Assembly: GCA_008360975.2 (NCBI GenBank)
Contig: CM039182.1
Coordinates: 17,332,324 to 17,396,323 of the forward strand
Length of the DNA: 64,000 bases
DNA from: Lichenostomus cassidix
Lineage: Eukaryota > Chordata > Aves > Passeriformes > Meliphagidae
Direction of reading: 5' to 3'
The notes below the pieces were generated by a model, which was not told where the DNA came from, searched no databases, and saw only the letters and a list, made by a program, of their open reading frames with translations. This document shows positions 37,851 to 49,358 of this stretch, one piece after another. The position numbers and the translations under genes were made by a program. The stretch's first letter is position 1; each line of letters opens with the position of its first letter.

Positions 37851-39710
37851 GCTTTAAATGATGCTATGATGGACTGAGCACAGTTCTGAAAATCAAATGT
37901 ACAAACTGTGTTTTTAGTAAGACTGGTGTTATGGTGCATTAATTTATTGAGGTTTTCTTCTTCTCAACAGCTCTAAGCACTAGCAGCAAAAGGTATTCAG
38001 TGCAGTTTCATGCTGGTGTCCTGGAACCAGGCTATTTCAATTGAGTTCTCTTCTTCTTTGCTAAATATGCCCATTTCTTGCTGAATTGCAAAATTAATTA
38101 ATTCAGATTTGGTTTTCCAAGCGTTAGTGCAAATTATTGCCCCTCCACTGAAGATACTTCTGAACGGAATAGTTTTTGAATGACATTTGACTTTACACAT
38201 CAGAAATAAAAGTAACTACCTTTATGCCCTATATGCCCTTATGTAAAATGTGGCAATGATGGCTTAGTGTTTTATCATAATATTAAACACATTTTTCCAG
38301 CTTTGAATTTTTCATTTAAAGTAATGCTAAGGACTTGTTTATTATCATTAATTATAATGCCTCTTGGGCCATAGGTTCATACAGTAGAGATGGTGATTAA
38401 TCCTAACTGGGGTAACTGTAAAGGAAACTTCTGAAATGGATACAATCTTAATAGTAAGATTATCCTTATAATAAACTAGAGAGAGACAAAAAAGCCTTTG
38501 CATTTAGCAATGCTTCAGATTATTTAATCCCAAAACAACTGAAATTATCTATCTCGGCATTTTCAAAGAAAGCTATTCAGTCCAGTTGAGACCAAATCCA
38601 AATCTGTATAATTTCTTTCTTTCCTATAAGGAAGCTGTGAGGGACTGGATGGAAGATGCTGCCCTTCAAGCACCCAACTAAACACTGTTCTGTGCTGCAT
38701 GAAGAGGTCCTGCTGCAGAGATCCTGGATGATTTCTGCTCTCACCAACACCAGCAGTGAAGGGCTCCTGCAGTCTCACAGGATGCTCCCTGAGCCTTGCC
38801 AAATGGCATGACTGAAGGTCCCTCAGTGATCTGTGTGTGGAAAATTACTTCACCTTGTAGGAAAATCCTAGTGATGTTCATCAGATTTCGTACAGGACCA
38901 AGATCCCTGTCTGCTGGCCTAACAAGCAGATTAGAGCCCAAAGCCCTCTAAACATGTAATTGCAGCAAAATAATTTATATTAATGGAGACTGCACTGAAG
39001 AAATCCTTGTCTGGGGTTGATTCAAACCCATTATTAATAAACTTAAGATGACCTTAAGAAAGCATATGCCATTCTTTTCTTGTGAATTAAAATCTTACAT
39101 TAAAATACTGCGTTTTCATCCGCAGACAAGTACTTATTTTTTTGTGCATTCCTATCGAAGTAAACATGTTTTTCCTGCAGGCAGAATAAGGGCCTTAGAG
39201 ATGCTAAAAAGTACCATCTTCTCCATTCAGTGGGATTTTTCAAAAGGAATCCATTTTCAACATTGTCCTCATGTAAAATCAGTTCTTTGATATCTGTTAG
39301 CTGTTCTATACAGTTCCCATAATGGTTGCAAACAGGAAGATACCCAAATGCAGCCATTCACAAGTGGAAAGCAGTAAGCAAAATGTTGAGTCAGATGGAA
39401 ATATTCTATTCTAGGATGAAGATTTACTTTGGTATTGTGATAGAGTTCTTTTGCAGGTGTGTTGTGATTCACCATCCCATTTACAAGAAAGTTCTAATTG
39501 CTAATTGCACCATGAGAAATGAAGGGAATTTTTGTAGATGTGATATCCATAAAACTTCTGCATTCACTGGTTTTATCACTCTATTGTTTTTCTGAGACAA
39601 TCATGAGGTTGCTTTAAGTTACCATTACATCTAAAACTTACCAGCCTAAGTACAACATGCCTAAATAACCACTTTTGTTTTACAAGAGTCCAGTAGGGAA
39701 GGGTGTATTA

Positions 39711-39900
39711 CAGCAAAACAAAACAAACAACACCACTGCACCCAAAAAAACCCCAAAACAAAACAAAACAACAACAAAAACAAAACAACCAAAAAACCCC
39801 AAAGAAAACAAAACCAAAACACACCCCCCCAAAAAACCCCAAAAATAAACAAACAAAAAAAACCCCCAAAACAAAAAAAAAAAAAAAACCAACTCAACAC
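39711..39900. repeat. A/C-only low-complexity tract
   Basis: About 190 bp of almost pure A and C on the plus strand (AAAAC and CCCCAAAA-like units), with only a few T or G. The minus strand is G/T only and carries several runs of four to seven G. Translations of this tract are artefacts. Confidence 0.9.
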
Positions 39901-40449
39901 TGAAAAAGCCAACCCAAGCTTGTCCAAAGTTTTAAACAGTATTTTCATTCTTTCTGTCACTTGCATTCCACCTTCTGTTTTTCTACAAAGGAATGTCTAA
40001 CTTTTCTGAATGGAGGCTTAGTATATTCTCTTGATCTCTGGGTCTGTGCAGTGACTTTCACATTGGGCAATGAAGTATTTCTAGAACCTGGATTGATTAA
40101 ATATAGGATTGTGCTGCTGCAGAATTACTGAGGGAAGGCGCAGTTCCCAGAAGTCGCTGTTCACAGCAGCACAGAGACACTGCAACACAACCAGACCTCT
40201 GGGGAGGCTGTGAACTTGCAGTTCAGCTTCTGAGCCAAATTCATCCCTCATGCAGCACAACCTGGCAGCCACCTCAATGAAGAAGTCATTTAGTCTTTTA
40301 CATTTTCTGTGGCTACAGCATGCACTTGTTTTCATTGCTTTCTTATGGAATGATCTGTAAACTTTATTAATATTTTCCTATATTTAATTCATATCTCCAA
40401 GAGGGAGCTCTGCAGGGGACAAAAAATGTCCTTCAGAACTTCCTGCATT

Positions 40450-40469
40450 AAAAAAAAAAAAAAAAAAAA
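40450..40469. repeat. Poly(A) tract
   Basis: Nineteen or twenty A in a row. No retroposon body recognised upstream. Confidence 0.9.
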
Positions 40470-41860
40470 GAATACTGCAAGACAAAATCTCATCATGGCA
40501 AAATTCTCCCGTTTTGGAGTACACAATACTCATTTGAGCTTCAACCAACATGGGGAAAAAAAGGTTTTTCAGAAAAATAAAGAAAATACACAAAAAAACC
40601 ATTTATGTTTATCAAAGATCATCACAGGGTTTTGCAAAAATATGTAGCAGAGTACTCAGCCAAATTCAACAATGTTCTAAAGCAAGACAGAAGTATCAAA
40701 AATAACTAAAATCCTGTGTAAAACAACTGCTTCAGTGTCCACACCCAGGACAAGACAGGCACGATCCAACTACGTCCTCTCCAGTGCAGCAGCTTCTCCC
40801 ATGGTGGCTTTCCCTGAGTTACAAGTGGTTCTGCAGCACTGGCATTTTCCAGGAACTGCTGGAAAACACGAGGTCAAGTGTGTGGCAGGTGGCCAGCTTT
40901 GTCCTGTGTGTGAGCTGAGTGGACACACGGAGAGCCCAGGCTGGGGGGTCAGAGGAGCATCTCCAGCTCTAGCATCATTATCAGCAATATCTCTGATGTG
41001 AGTGTTTGCCACACTCCTGGCTCTCCCTTCTGGAGTTAGTTTCAAATCTGCATTTTTCTCTGCTTCTGTTGGGAAAAGCCCCTAACTAAACATTTCATTC
41101 TGACACCAAATGGCCTTCTTGAATCCATCAAAGAACTGAAACTTTTTTTTGTCTTTCCTCACCCCAAGTATTCCCTTGATTTTGTTTTAGCCAAAAGAGG
41201 ACTGATTGACTCCTCATTTTGGCACTGAAGTAGGAATGGGCAATATTCTGCCCTTCCTAGCATTTCAGCTTCACTCACTTTACAGTTTAATTTAATTGCA
41301 TATTTTCTATGCACTGCTGAAAAACATTGTGTTTCTGATGCTACATGACCTTGGAATCATCTAGTTTTGAATAAAATATGTTGACAAAAATATTAGAAAA
41401 TAAAAGCCCACAGATAAAAGAAATTTTAGGTCTGAACCCTGTCATAGACTATGCCCACTGAAATTACATTAAAATGCTGAAAGTTATAACCTTTAGGTAA
41501 AATGGAAATAAACAATGACATAGTAGTGTTATCAGGAAGGCAAATCAAATATTCTCAGTTCTCTTCCCAACTAAGTCAGGTGTTCCCCTCCTGGCTTCAG
41601 TAGAAGTTCATTTGTAGATGAGAGAAGAGTAACAAGAGTTGGACAATAAAACAATTTTTTTTTGGTAGGATTTTGAAATCTCCTAGTTAATGTTTCTGGG
41701 GAAAATAGAGGATGGGGACAAATGCTGTGTCCTTGCCTTCATTAGCAACTGTTGGCATAAATGTGTTTAGATGCTGCTCAAGCATTGCCAGTCATGGTTT
41801 TGCAGCAGGAATGAACCAGGAACTGCTCTGCAGTGTAAGAAAGATGGCAGAGTGAAAGGA

Positions 41861-41862
<2 letters not shown>

Positions 41863-41892
<30 letters not shown>
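41863..41892. repeat. (GT)15 microsatellite
   Basis: Fifteen uninterrupted GT units. Likely polymorphic. Confidence 0.95.
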
Positions 41893-41894
<2 letters not shown>

Positions 41895-44218
41895 AAGTTT
41901 GGGTTATATGTTTGCTGTTTATATGCCTTTGCCAAGGAAGGGCTGGCAGCTAAATTCTCAATAGAAAACCAAGTTATGAAGAGCAATACAAATAAAGGAA
42001 GCCCATTCTCTCCTCACCTGTACAATAAGGACTAAGAAAGGTTAGTCCTGAAATATCTAACATGAATCTATTCAGATTTCCCTGTCAGATTTCCTCCTGG
42101 AAAACCATGTCTTTTAGACATCATGGGTTTTTAACTATGTGTGGCTTTTGGTATGCAGCTAAAACCCCTTTATTATTTTATTTGTAATGTTTTGCTTTTA
42201 GAGATGCTGAATAAATCTGTAGATAGTTCTCAGCACAATTTGAAGCCAATCAGAGCCTAATAATGTTGTAATAATGCCCTTACAGAGATCCCACAGAGAA
42301 CGATGCCTCTGTTGGTAAAACTCCTGACTGGGGATAGAACAATCTTCTTGCAATGAGAAACTAAGACAACCTGAAGTCTCCATTTTGGAAAACACGTAAC
42401 TGTGAGGATACAACCAAGGTATTAAAATCATGGGTGATATAGAGATGAAAAATAAGAAATCATTATTTGCTCTCCCTCATCATCCAACATCTATAATCCA
42501 CCAGTTGAAATTACCCAACTTCAAGTTTAAAATAAAGATATAGAAGGTCTCAGTAAGACAGTGTCTGACTCAGCCTGAAATACAAATGGTTTCAAAATCA
42601 ACTAATTTTTTTACAACCAAGACCCAAGGAGAGATGTCAAACATAGTGAGGTACATGCAATATTTGCATAGTAGTCCCTAAACTGACATGAATTTGTTGC
42701 ATTTTTGCTTATTCTTACTTTCCCAGAGTGATCTGCCACTGGTGACCACTAAAGAGTGTACTGAGTGAGGTGGACCTTTGCTCTCATCCAATGTAGTTAC
42801 TCTTACCTTATGATTAAGCAGTTGCCATCAAAAGAGAAGCACTTGTGATAAAATGCTAAAACTAATGGTGTGGTTTTGACTTATGGAAACCTACGACAAA
42901 CACATCAGGCATACATCAGCCTTAAATATATTTATTTCTTGATTTACAGAGTATTCTGATTTATATTTCACGTAACTGAGATAGTGCTCTGAGCAGCAAA
43001 TGTTTGAAGATGGAGCACCATCATGAAAACAGGAAATCTTTATATCAACACTTGGAGCTCCCGAAAAATAAGCTCTTGTAAAAGTGGCTAGTGGTACAAG
43101 CTTCATTTTATATACTCAGTGATGAACTACTGATCCACATTTCAGAATAGTTTATAAGTACTGACAATACCTGTTTGCTTTATGGGGATGGTTATTTCCA
43201 AAAGGCTAAAGAGAACATGAAGTATGTCAAGATTGCATATGCGATTATTATAGGAAATAAAGTACTAAAACTTTGTTTCTGCATAATTCATACACTAAGC
43301 CAAGATGAAATGCTGTCTTTTAAATGGTGACAGTGATGACATGATTCAAAGCTAAAAATTGTACATTCAACATCCATAACAAATAGTAAGACGTTGAAGG
43401 TTCTTGAGCAGAAAATGTCTCTCAAATTGCATTTGTGCCTAGAGCTATAGGAGAAACATTGCATAGGCAGGGTTTGCACTCTAATATCTATACTGAGTTA
43501 TATTGGTCTGCAGTTTATACTGGTTCCTAGATTTTTGATCCTCACAAATCAGTAAATGCACAGGTGTGTTTGTTTGCCATCCCTGCCCAACAACACACCA
43601 TTTGAAATCAGAAGGCAGCCAACAAACCAGTTGTAAACTTGCAACAAAAGCTGTAATTTCTGTCATTCTAAAACTCACTACATGATAACAGTTTTGTCAG
43701 AACCCAAATAAAATATTTGCTTCAGCTGAAAGCTGCAGCAGCACTGTGTGCCAAAGGGAATGGGAAGAAACCTCTCCCACTACCAGAAATTCCAGCAGTG
43801 TCCTGTGCCCAGCTACCTTGAAATGGCTCCCATATCAGCTGTCAAACAAAATCATTTTGCCAAGACGAGAAAAGCTTTTGTCATCTGGATAGGCCCCCTT
43901 CACACACATGGTTTTGTGGACATGCTGTGTACATGCCATTCTCTTATGAAACCATACAGGTTACTAAGTTTCTCAAGGCAAACTCTGTTAACACAAAAGC
44001 TGGGTTTTTTTCCCTGCATTTTAAGCCTCACCTTATTTATTTGGGCATCTAACAATTGCTATGGATAGATATTACTGTGACCTAGAGAGGTATCCTTTTA
44101 TCACCAAGGGCCTCAGCTGAAAATCACAGTGAGTACTGAGTGCTGGTAATCGTGAAATGTTGTTCAGTCTTCCCAGAGGCAACTAATGTAGACTCTGGTT
44201 TTGGCCACACCACATGAT

Positions 44219-44251
44219 TTTTATTTATTTGTTTGTTTATTCATTTATTTT
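44219..44251. repeat. (TTTA/TTTG)n tract
   Basis: Tetranucleotide repeat TTTA with TTTG variants. Confidence 0.85.
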
Positions 44252-44516
44252 CACAGGACAATAGGCTAAGGTGGAAAATCTAAGAGGAGGATAAAGATAT
44301 TTGAAGAGAGTAGGTTTTTTTGTAAACAGGAAAGTGCTGTTACTCAGTAGTTTTAAGATGACTGACTTGTAATTTCAATATTCCATTAGCAAGACGTTTT
44401 TAGAGGCATGATTTTCCTCTTAGGTCTGTAGCATTTTTAGAATATACCAGAACTGTAAGAAAGAATGCTGCACACAAGGAAATAAGAAGAGCTAATGCAA
44501 AGTATTGGATTAATAC

Positions 44517-44522
44517 TTTATT
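44517..44522 (-). terminator. Candidate polyadenylation signal
   Basis: TTTATT on the plus strand gives AATAAA on the minus strand, about 205 bases beyond the stop codon of the candidate second exon. It would suit a short 3'UTR, but the hexamer is frequent in AT-rich DNA. Confidence 0.2.
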
Positions 44523-44726
44523 GCAGGCAAATGAGACTTTTTTTAAATTATACTATCCAGACAAACACCCCTCTCATTCTGAGAACATGGTGTTGTTGAT
44601 TTTCATATATCTTTTGTAAGGGCTGACTTTAGCTGTATAGTCTTTGATTTTAGATGCCAAAAAGAAACCAAATTAATTTGAGGTCAAATGAAAAGTCAGG
44701 GAAGAAAGGATATGCGAAAACATTTT

Positions 44727-44924
44727 CTAAATTATCTGCTTTACTTTGAGATTACAGACAGCCTGTACTATTTTGATTATGCTCAAGGACTTGAAAAGCA
44801 TGAAGCAAAGAGCGTGGTGAACTGCATAAAATGAAGAGGAAAAGCACAGCAATTGCTCCTGTCCTCGAGGAGCAGGATGAAATTCGCTGTTACGTGCATC
44901 AATCATCCTTTGCTGCAGGGCCTT
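44727..44924 (-). CDS. Possible second (terminal) coding exon of the 45-kb candidate gene
   Basis: On the minus strand an acceptor-like run (CTCTCCCCTTTG, then TACCCCTCAG) ends at 44925. The frame after it is open for 65 codons to a stop at 44727-44729 and is in phase with the exon ending at 45064. The first part (KALQQRMIDARNSEFHPAPR) looks protein-like; the rest is hydrophobic and less convincing. The implied intron (44925-45063) is 139 bp, short but possible in birds. No similarity recognised. Alternative acceptors lie at about 44935 and 44822. Confidence 0.22.
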   Translation of the reverse strand, partial: KALQQRMIDARNSEFHPAPRGQEQLLCFSSSFYAVHHALCFMLFKSLSIIKIVQAVCNLKVKQII

Positions 44925-45063
44925 CTGAGGGGTACTACACAGCTTAATACAAAGGGGAGAGATGTAACTATTTGTCTGCCTGGTTATGTCCTGTTGCCTT
45001 ATGGAGTGTCTCACAAAGGGTAACATTCACTGCACTGTCCCACTGCTTTGGTAGCAAACTCAC

Positions 45064-45270
45064 CTTGTTGTCTGTGGCAGCACTCTGCTGCCCAAAACCT
45101 TCTCCAAAGGCAGACTGATATTCATTGCTATTCCACGTGTTGCAAATTCTGTCAAACATTCTTGTGGGACTGCTAAAAATTGTGGAAGTATTGAATTTCT
45201 TCTGAATTTTGGAACCTGATAGATTTACTTGCATGCTATCACAGTGACTTTTACCCTAAAAATACTTATT
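45064..45270 (-). CDS. Candidate first coding exon of an unrecognised protein
   Basis: This is the strongest coding signal in the window. On the minus strand it has a strong acceptor (TCTTTCCTTCCTTTCAATTGCAG, trimmed to its last 20: TTCCTTCCTTTCAATTGCAG) and a consensus donor (ACAACAAG|GTGAGT). After 36 bases containing an in-frame stop, an ATG at 45234 opens 57 codons that end exactly at the donor in phase 0. The peptide starts MQVNLSGSKIQKKFNTSTIF and includes FDRICNTW and SAFGEGFGQQ. It is polar with balanced composition, has no signal peptide or membrane segment, and I do not recognise it. The upstream stop suggests noncoding 5' exons to the right. A conserved noncoding RNA exon is the main alternative. 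Confidence 0.4.
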
Positions 45271-47149
45271 CTGCAATTGAAAGGAAGGAAAGAGTCGATG
45301 TTCTCACACAAAAGAAAACAAAACCAAAAACAACAGAAAAAAATCTGCTACTTATCCTGAGGAGAAATGCCGGTAAGGCAAACACTTGTTTCAAGCACAG
45401 ACTCCCTGCACACTCAGGTCTGGAAATCATTACTCACATCATGACTAAGCAGGACTTTGTCAGCACAAACTTTTACACAGGCAGACAGCTTTTGTTAAAG
45501 GTATGAGGCAGGTGAGTATGAGGGAAGCAATGGTTTTATGTATGTGATAACTGCTATCAAATTGGTCTGTGTCTAATAGATAACACTGGGGTCAAAGCTT
45601 TCATACCAAAGCTGCAATTGCAGGTGATAGGACAGTTTTGCATCACTGTCATCACACATTTTAGTAGAAGCTAAAGCCCTGGCCATCCTTGTGCCACTGG
45701 GGGCAGTGGGTTCAGGAAGGTTATTCCTTACTCTATGGGACAGGCAACGAATCAAAATCCAGCCTGAAGTTGCTCCATGCCTGTGTATAGGACAGAAACA
45801 GCACAAGCAAGAGGGAAATGATCCTGTATTTATGAGCACTCAGACAGGGAAGAGGTCCCAACACCTGAGCCTTCCCTGCTGAACATTCCATTTCAGCCAG
45901 GCTTTCCTGGGTCTGGCATGCAATTCCCTCCCAGCTGCAAGGATTCCAAATGGCTTGCAGGAAGACCTGTTTCTGAATATTCAATATCCAAAGGATTTGA
46001 ATTCCTTTCTCTGTACGATAGGAGCAAAACAACAATAAGAACTCAAAAATTTATACATCTTAACTGCACTTAGCTCTGAAAATCAAGAACAGAAAAGCAC
46101 AGGAAAGAAATTCTTTGCTCTTGCAGAATATTTTGGGAAATTATACACATGTGGATGCTTTGCTTTCATGTTAACTCAAATAGACAAGCTGCTGTATTTT
46201 GTCTATTTCTTGTTCCTTTTACTCACTTGTTCTCTATCCTTACTAGGCAATTTATTGGTTTAACTTCTGTTAATATAGCAGAGGTTTAGCTTTTTTCTCT
46301 TCTGTGGCTTCATCTACCAAAACAACCAGGAAAAATAAGTATGGCCTTACTCTAAACTTCATGTCTTTTCAGCTTTCCTAGCTAAGGATGCATCTAGTTT
46401 CTCTATATATTATAGAATAGGTTCATGCATATTTTCAAATATGGAATTTAAAGCTCTTAAGAAATTATTTAGACAAAATTAATTTTAAGAGAATAGTCAG
46501 CAGTATTTGGAGATGCTGGAAATGGAAGTTGAGATTATTATGTTAAAAAAAAAGAATATTCATTCCAACCCAGAGTTAATTAAAAATGCTGAAATACAGT
46601 TTTTTTAAATACATCAATAAAACAGCTAATTATTGCTGTTTATACAGGTGTCTGAATGTTGGTTGTTCAATTAGGGTAGGGAGGCCAATCATCATTTGAC
46701 GCCAGATCTTCCAGGATCCTGTAAGTACCTGAAATCTCATTTGTTATTTGGCTGCCTCTGGTTTAAATCCTGACAATTTTTCCATGATACCTGATAATGT
46801 AATGCATGTTGCTATTTTTCCTATGGTGGGCAATGTCCCTTACATGATAAATGTGCAGTTTATTTCACAGGTTTTGCAAAGCAACTTTGAGGCAGTAAAG
46901 CCTCACTGACCCTTCTGACTTGGAAAGTATCTGAGCCAATTATGTAAAAGCTGAATGTCCTTGCCAACTCCGTTACCCCATCCAGCTCTTTCTGTAAACA
47001 GATTATCCAATTTTATACAGTTTCTGCACTGGCCACTTTTGAATTTGAGTTCACAGAGTGAAATTCAGGGATTTTCTTCTCTTTCCAGCCACACAAAAAT
47101 GTTAATATCTTGAGAATGTATCACACAAACAATAAAAAAGATTTTACGA
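45271..47149. other. Non-genic stretch
   Basis: No supported exon. Open frames on the minus strand at 45573-46035 are not supported by splice sites that I trust. No recognisable repeat. Confidence 0.5.
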
Positions 47150-47470
47150 GGTTGGTGCTAAGATGAATAGCACCCCTGAGATGTGTTGGTGTTTATTAAT
47201 AATAGGCTCATTTCAAGCACTGAATATATTTTTGTGTGACATAAACTGCCCTAGCAGAAGGCTGCTGCCATGCAGAGCAGCCCACGCCTGGCAGCCTGTT
47301 GTCAGAGCAGGTGAAAAAATGGATGGGGCTGGTTAGATAAGGCTCCTCTCCAGAACCATCAGGAGAAGCACTAATTCAGTGCTTCCAATTTATTTGCAGG
47401 TTCTGTTAGCTTAGTCCATTAATTCCAATGTGGATTAACAATTTGACTGAATTTGTAGATAAGGCAGCCT
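47150..47470. promoter_or_regulatory. Possible conserved enhancer-like element
   Basis: Motif-dense, non-repetitive block with GTTTATTAATAAT (HNF1/FOX-like), two AGATAAGG GATA sites (about 47335 and 47457), GCCATGCAGAGC and CCATTAATTCCAAT. An old palindromic repeat follows directly. The call is inferred from composition only. Confidence 0.22.
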
Positions 47471-47471
47471 C

Positions 47472-47549
47472 ATTTTCTGAAGTGCCCAGCACCCAAAACA
47501 TTACTTGAAATCAATGGGTTATGGGAGTGCACTTAGTACCTCAGAAAAT
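47472..47549. mobile_element. Old palindromic repeat (MITE-like)
   Basis: Left arm ATTTTCTGAAGTGCCCAGCA and right arm GCACTTAGTACCTCAGAAAAT are imperfect inverted copies around AAATCAATGGG. I recall widespread amniote repeats with this layout (tail of TTTTCAGAAGTGCTGAGCACCC type with a TCAATGGG centre). Short, diverged and non-coding. Confidence 0.5.
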
Positions 47550-48246
47550 TAAGTTCAAAATTAATTGTAGATGTAAAACCAGTGGCAAATAATTAGTTTG
47601 AGCATCCTTCTAATGAAGTCAATGACTATAGTTTTATTGATGTTATTTGGTATAAATCAAGCTTCCTATCAGGAGTATATCCGGTGATTTTAAAAAATGA
47701 ACACTTTCCATCTCATTTAAAGATGCTCTGTAATACATTCTTATACCTTACCATGTAATGCCTCTATCAAGGAGACTTTTAAAAATTTTCTACATTAAGG
47801 CTAGTGCATACACCAAGCTGTTTCTGTTTACGTCTGCAAATAGATAACAAAGCTGTAAGCTTCTTTTAGTAAGAAACTGCTGCATATTATTAGTGTGCAG
47901 TGGTGTTGTTTTGAGATTCATTCTGCTTACAAAAAATGGGAGGGAAACATTAAAAAGGTCCTCAAGAAGTATCAAAAATTTTGGTGAGAGATAAACGTAA
48001 GATACATTGACACCATCTTATATGAGATCTACCACAAGACATGCATGTATTTCTGTTGTTGCTTAGCCCTTATTCACCTGTCTGCACCAGCCCCAGCAGG
48101 AAAAGATTATATTTGTTTTAAGGGTGCCTAAAGGAATTTGCTTGTGCTCCTCCCGAGCTGCATTCTTCAGGAGCAAAGCATGAAATTTAACCCTTGGATA
48201 TGGAAAGGGCATATTTCTTGTAGTGTCATAGAAGTTCATATTTACA
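47550..48246. other. Non-genic stretch
   Basis: AT-rich, no supported exon or repeat. Confidence 0.5.
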
Positions 48247-48456
48247 GGATCACAGAATCAATCCACAAATTGGGAAGGACCTCTGAAATCATCAAGTCCA
48301 ACCTCTGACCCAACACCACCATGTCAGCTAGACCACACCATGTCCAGTCTTTCCTTAAACACCTCCAGAGATACTGACTCCACTACCTCCCTGGTCAGTC
48401 CATTCCAACATTTAATCACCCTTTATATGAAGAAATTCCCCCTAATGTCCAACCTG
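48247..48456 (-). mobile_element. CR1 LINE 3' fragment
   Basis: About 210 bp of reverse-complement CR1: ATCACAGAATCA tail, GGGAAGGACCTCTGAAATCA, TCCAACC, then CTTAAACACCTCCAGAGATA, CCATTCCAACATTTAATCAC and AAATTCCCCCTAATGTCCAA. This covers the end of ORF2 and the 3'UTR. 5'-truncated and diverged. Confidence 0.95.
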
Positions 48457-49319
48457 TCATGTGACCTTTATGTAAAAAAAAAGTTAAGATCCAGTTGTGA
48501 AAATGAATGTCAGGAATTTATGTTTCATATATTCATTAATTCAAAATATATAAAAAATGCAAGTTTTAGCACATTAGTTTGGGGCTTAAAATAATCATAA
48601 CAAATCTTTACCTAATTCCTTCTTACCCAGAAGTAGGCTGTCCTTTACATCTGAGCAGAGCAGTGCAGACACTATGTTCAAGAGGAACTTAAAGTCTCAG
48701 GCTCAGGAGCAAACAGCCCCATTTCTAGAGGATCTCTTAAGCTTCTGTTAGATTTGGTTACCCTGCACTCCTAAAAAAATAAAACCACCAGTGGGAAATT
48801 CCTAGTGAAAGATTGTGCTCCTGCATTTTGTCATGTCCTGAGCAAAAGCTTATTTTTCCGGGTCCTTGAAGCACTCGTAACACATTGCAGAAGTGTAAGG
48901 GGCTTATTTATGGCTTGGGATTGGTCTGAACAAGGAGAAAAAGGGTTGCAATCCTCTTTAGCTCTAAGGTGATGCCTTGTTAAGTGCTCAGAAAAAAAGT
49001 TATGTGATCACAGCTTGTCTGCTGGGTGTTTTCCACAGGAAGCTCACTCATGGCTATTTAGGCATGGTGCAGAGCTGCAGAGTGTGTCATCTATTTGTGT
49101 GACCCTGTACATCATTTCTGCAGCCCCTGTGCTGACACCTGTTGTGCTGCCTGGTGTAGATGTGCCAAAATTCTCCTCCTTCCTGCAGAGAAACCACCAA
49201 CAGCAATTAAAGCACTCAAAGCCACAGAATCTTTTGGTCCCTTTTCAGGGCCCTGTGAGGTTCTCCACCTGCCTTTAGTCCCTCTTCCTCCTTCAAAATG
49301 AGGCAACACCTCCCCCATC

Positions 49320-49358
49320 AAAAACAAACAAACAAACAAACAACAAAAAAACAACAAA
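49320..49358. repeat. (CAAA)n tract
   Basis: AAAC units followed by A-rich variants. Confidence 0.85.

Larger units (their letters stand above)
37851..44516. other. Gene-poor stretch with simple repeats
   Basis: It holds the A/C-only tract at 39711-39900, a poly(A) at 40450-40469, a (GT)15 at 41863-41892 and a TTTA/TTTG tract at 44219-44251. One 100-codon minus-strand open frame at 40081-40380 looks protein-like but part of it may be old repeat (see findings). No supported exon otherwise. Confidence 0.5.

Noticed and set aside
38200..38340. A second MIR-like word (GTAAAATGTGGCAATGATGG)
   Set aside because: The resemblance is limited to about 20 bp with no flanking family sequence.
39661..39966. 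Minus-strand frames rich in Phe, Gly and Leu, and a plus-strand frame rich in Lys, Pro and Gln
   Set aside because: They are translations of the A/C-only simple tract.
43748..44068. 106-codon plus-strand frame
   Set aside because: Protein-like at its start but no splice sites or known motif. Left as chance.
45573..46035. Minus-strand frames upstream of the 45-kb exon candidate
   Set aside because: They end in stops before the candidate exon and lack trustworthy donors, so they were not joined to it.
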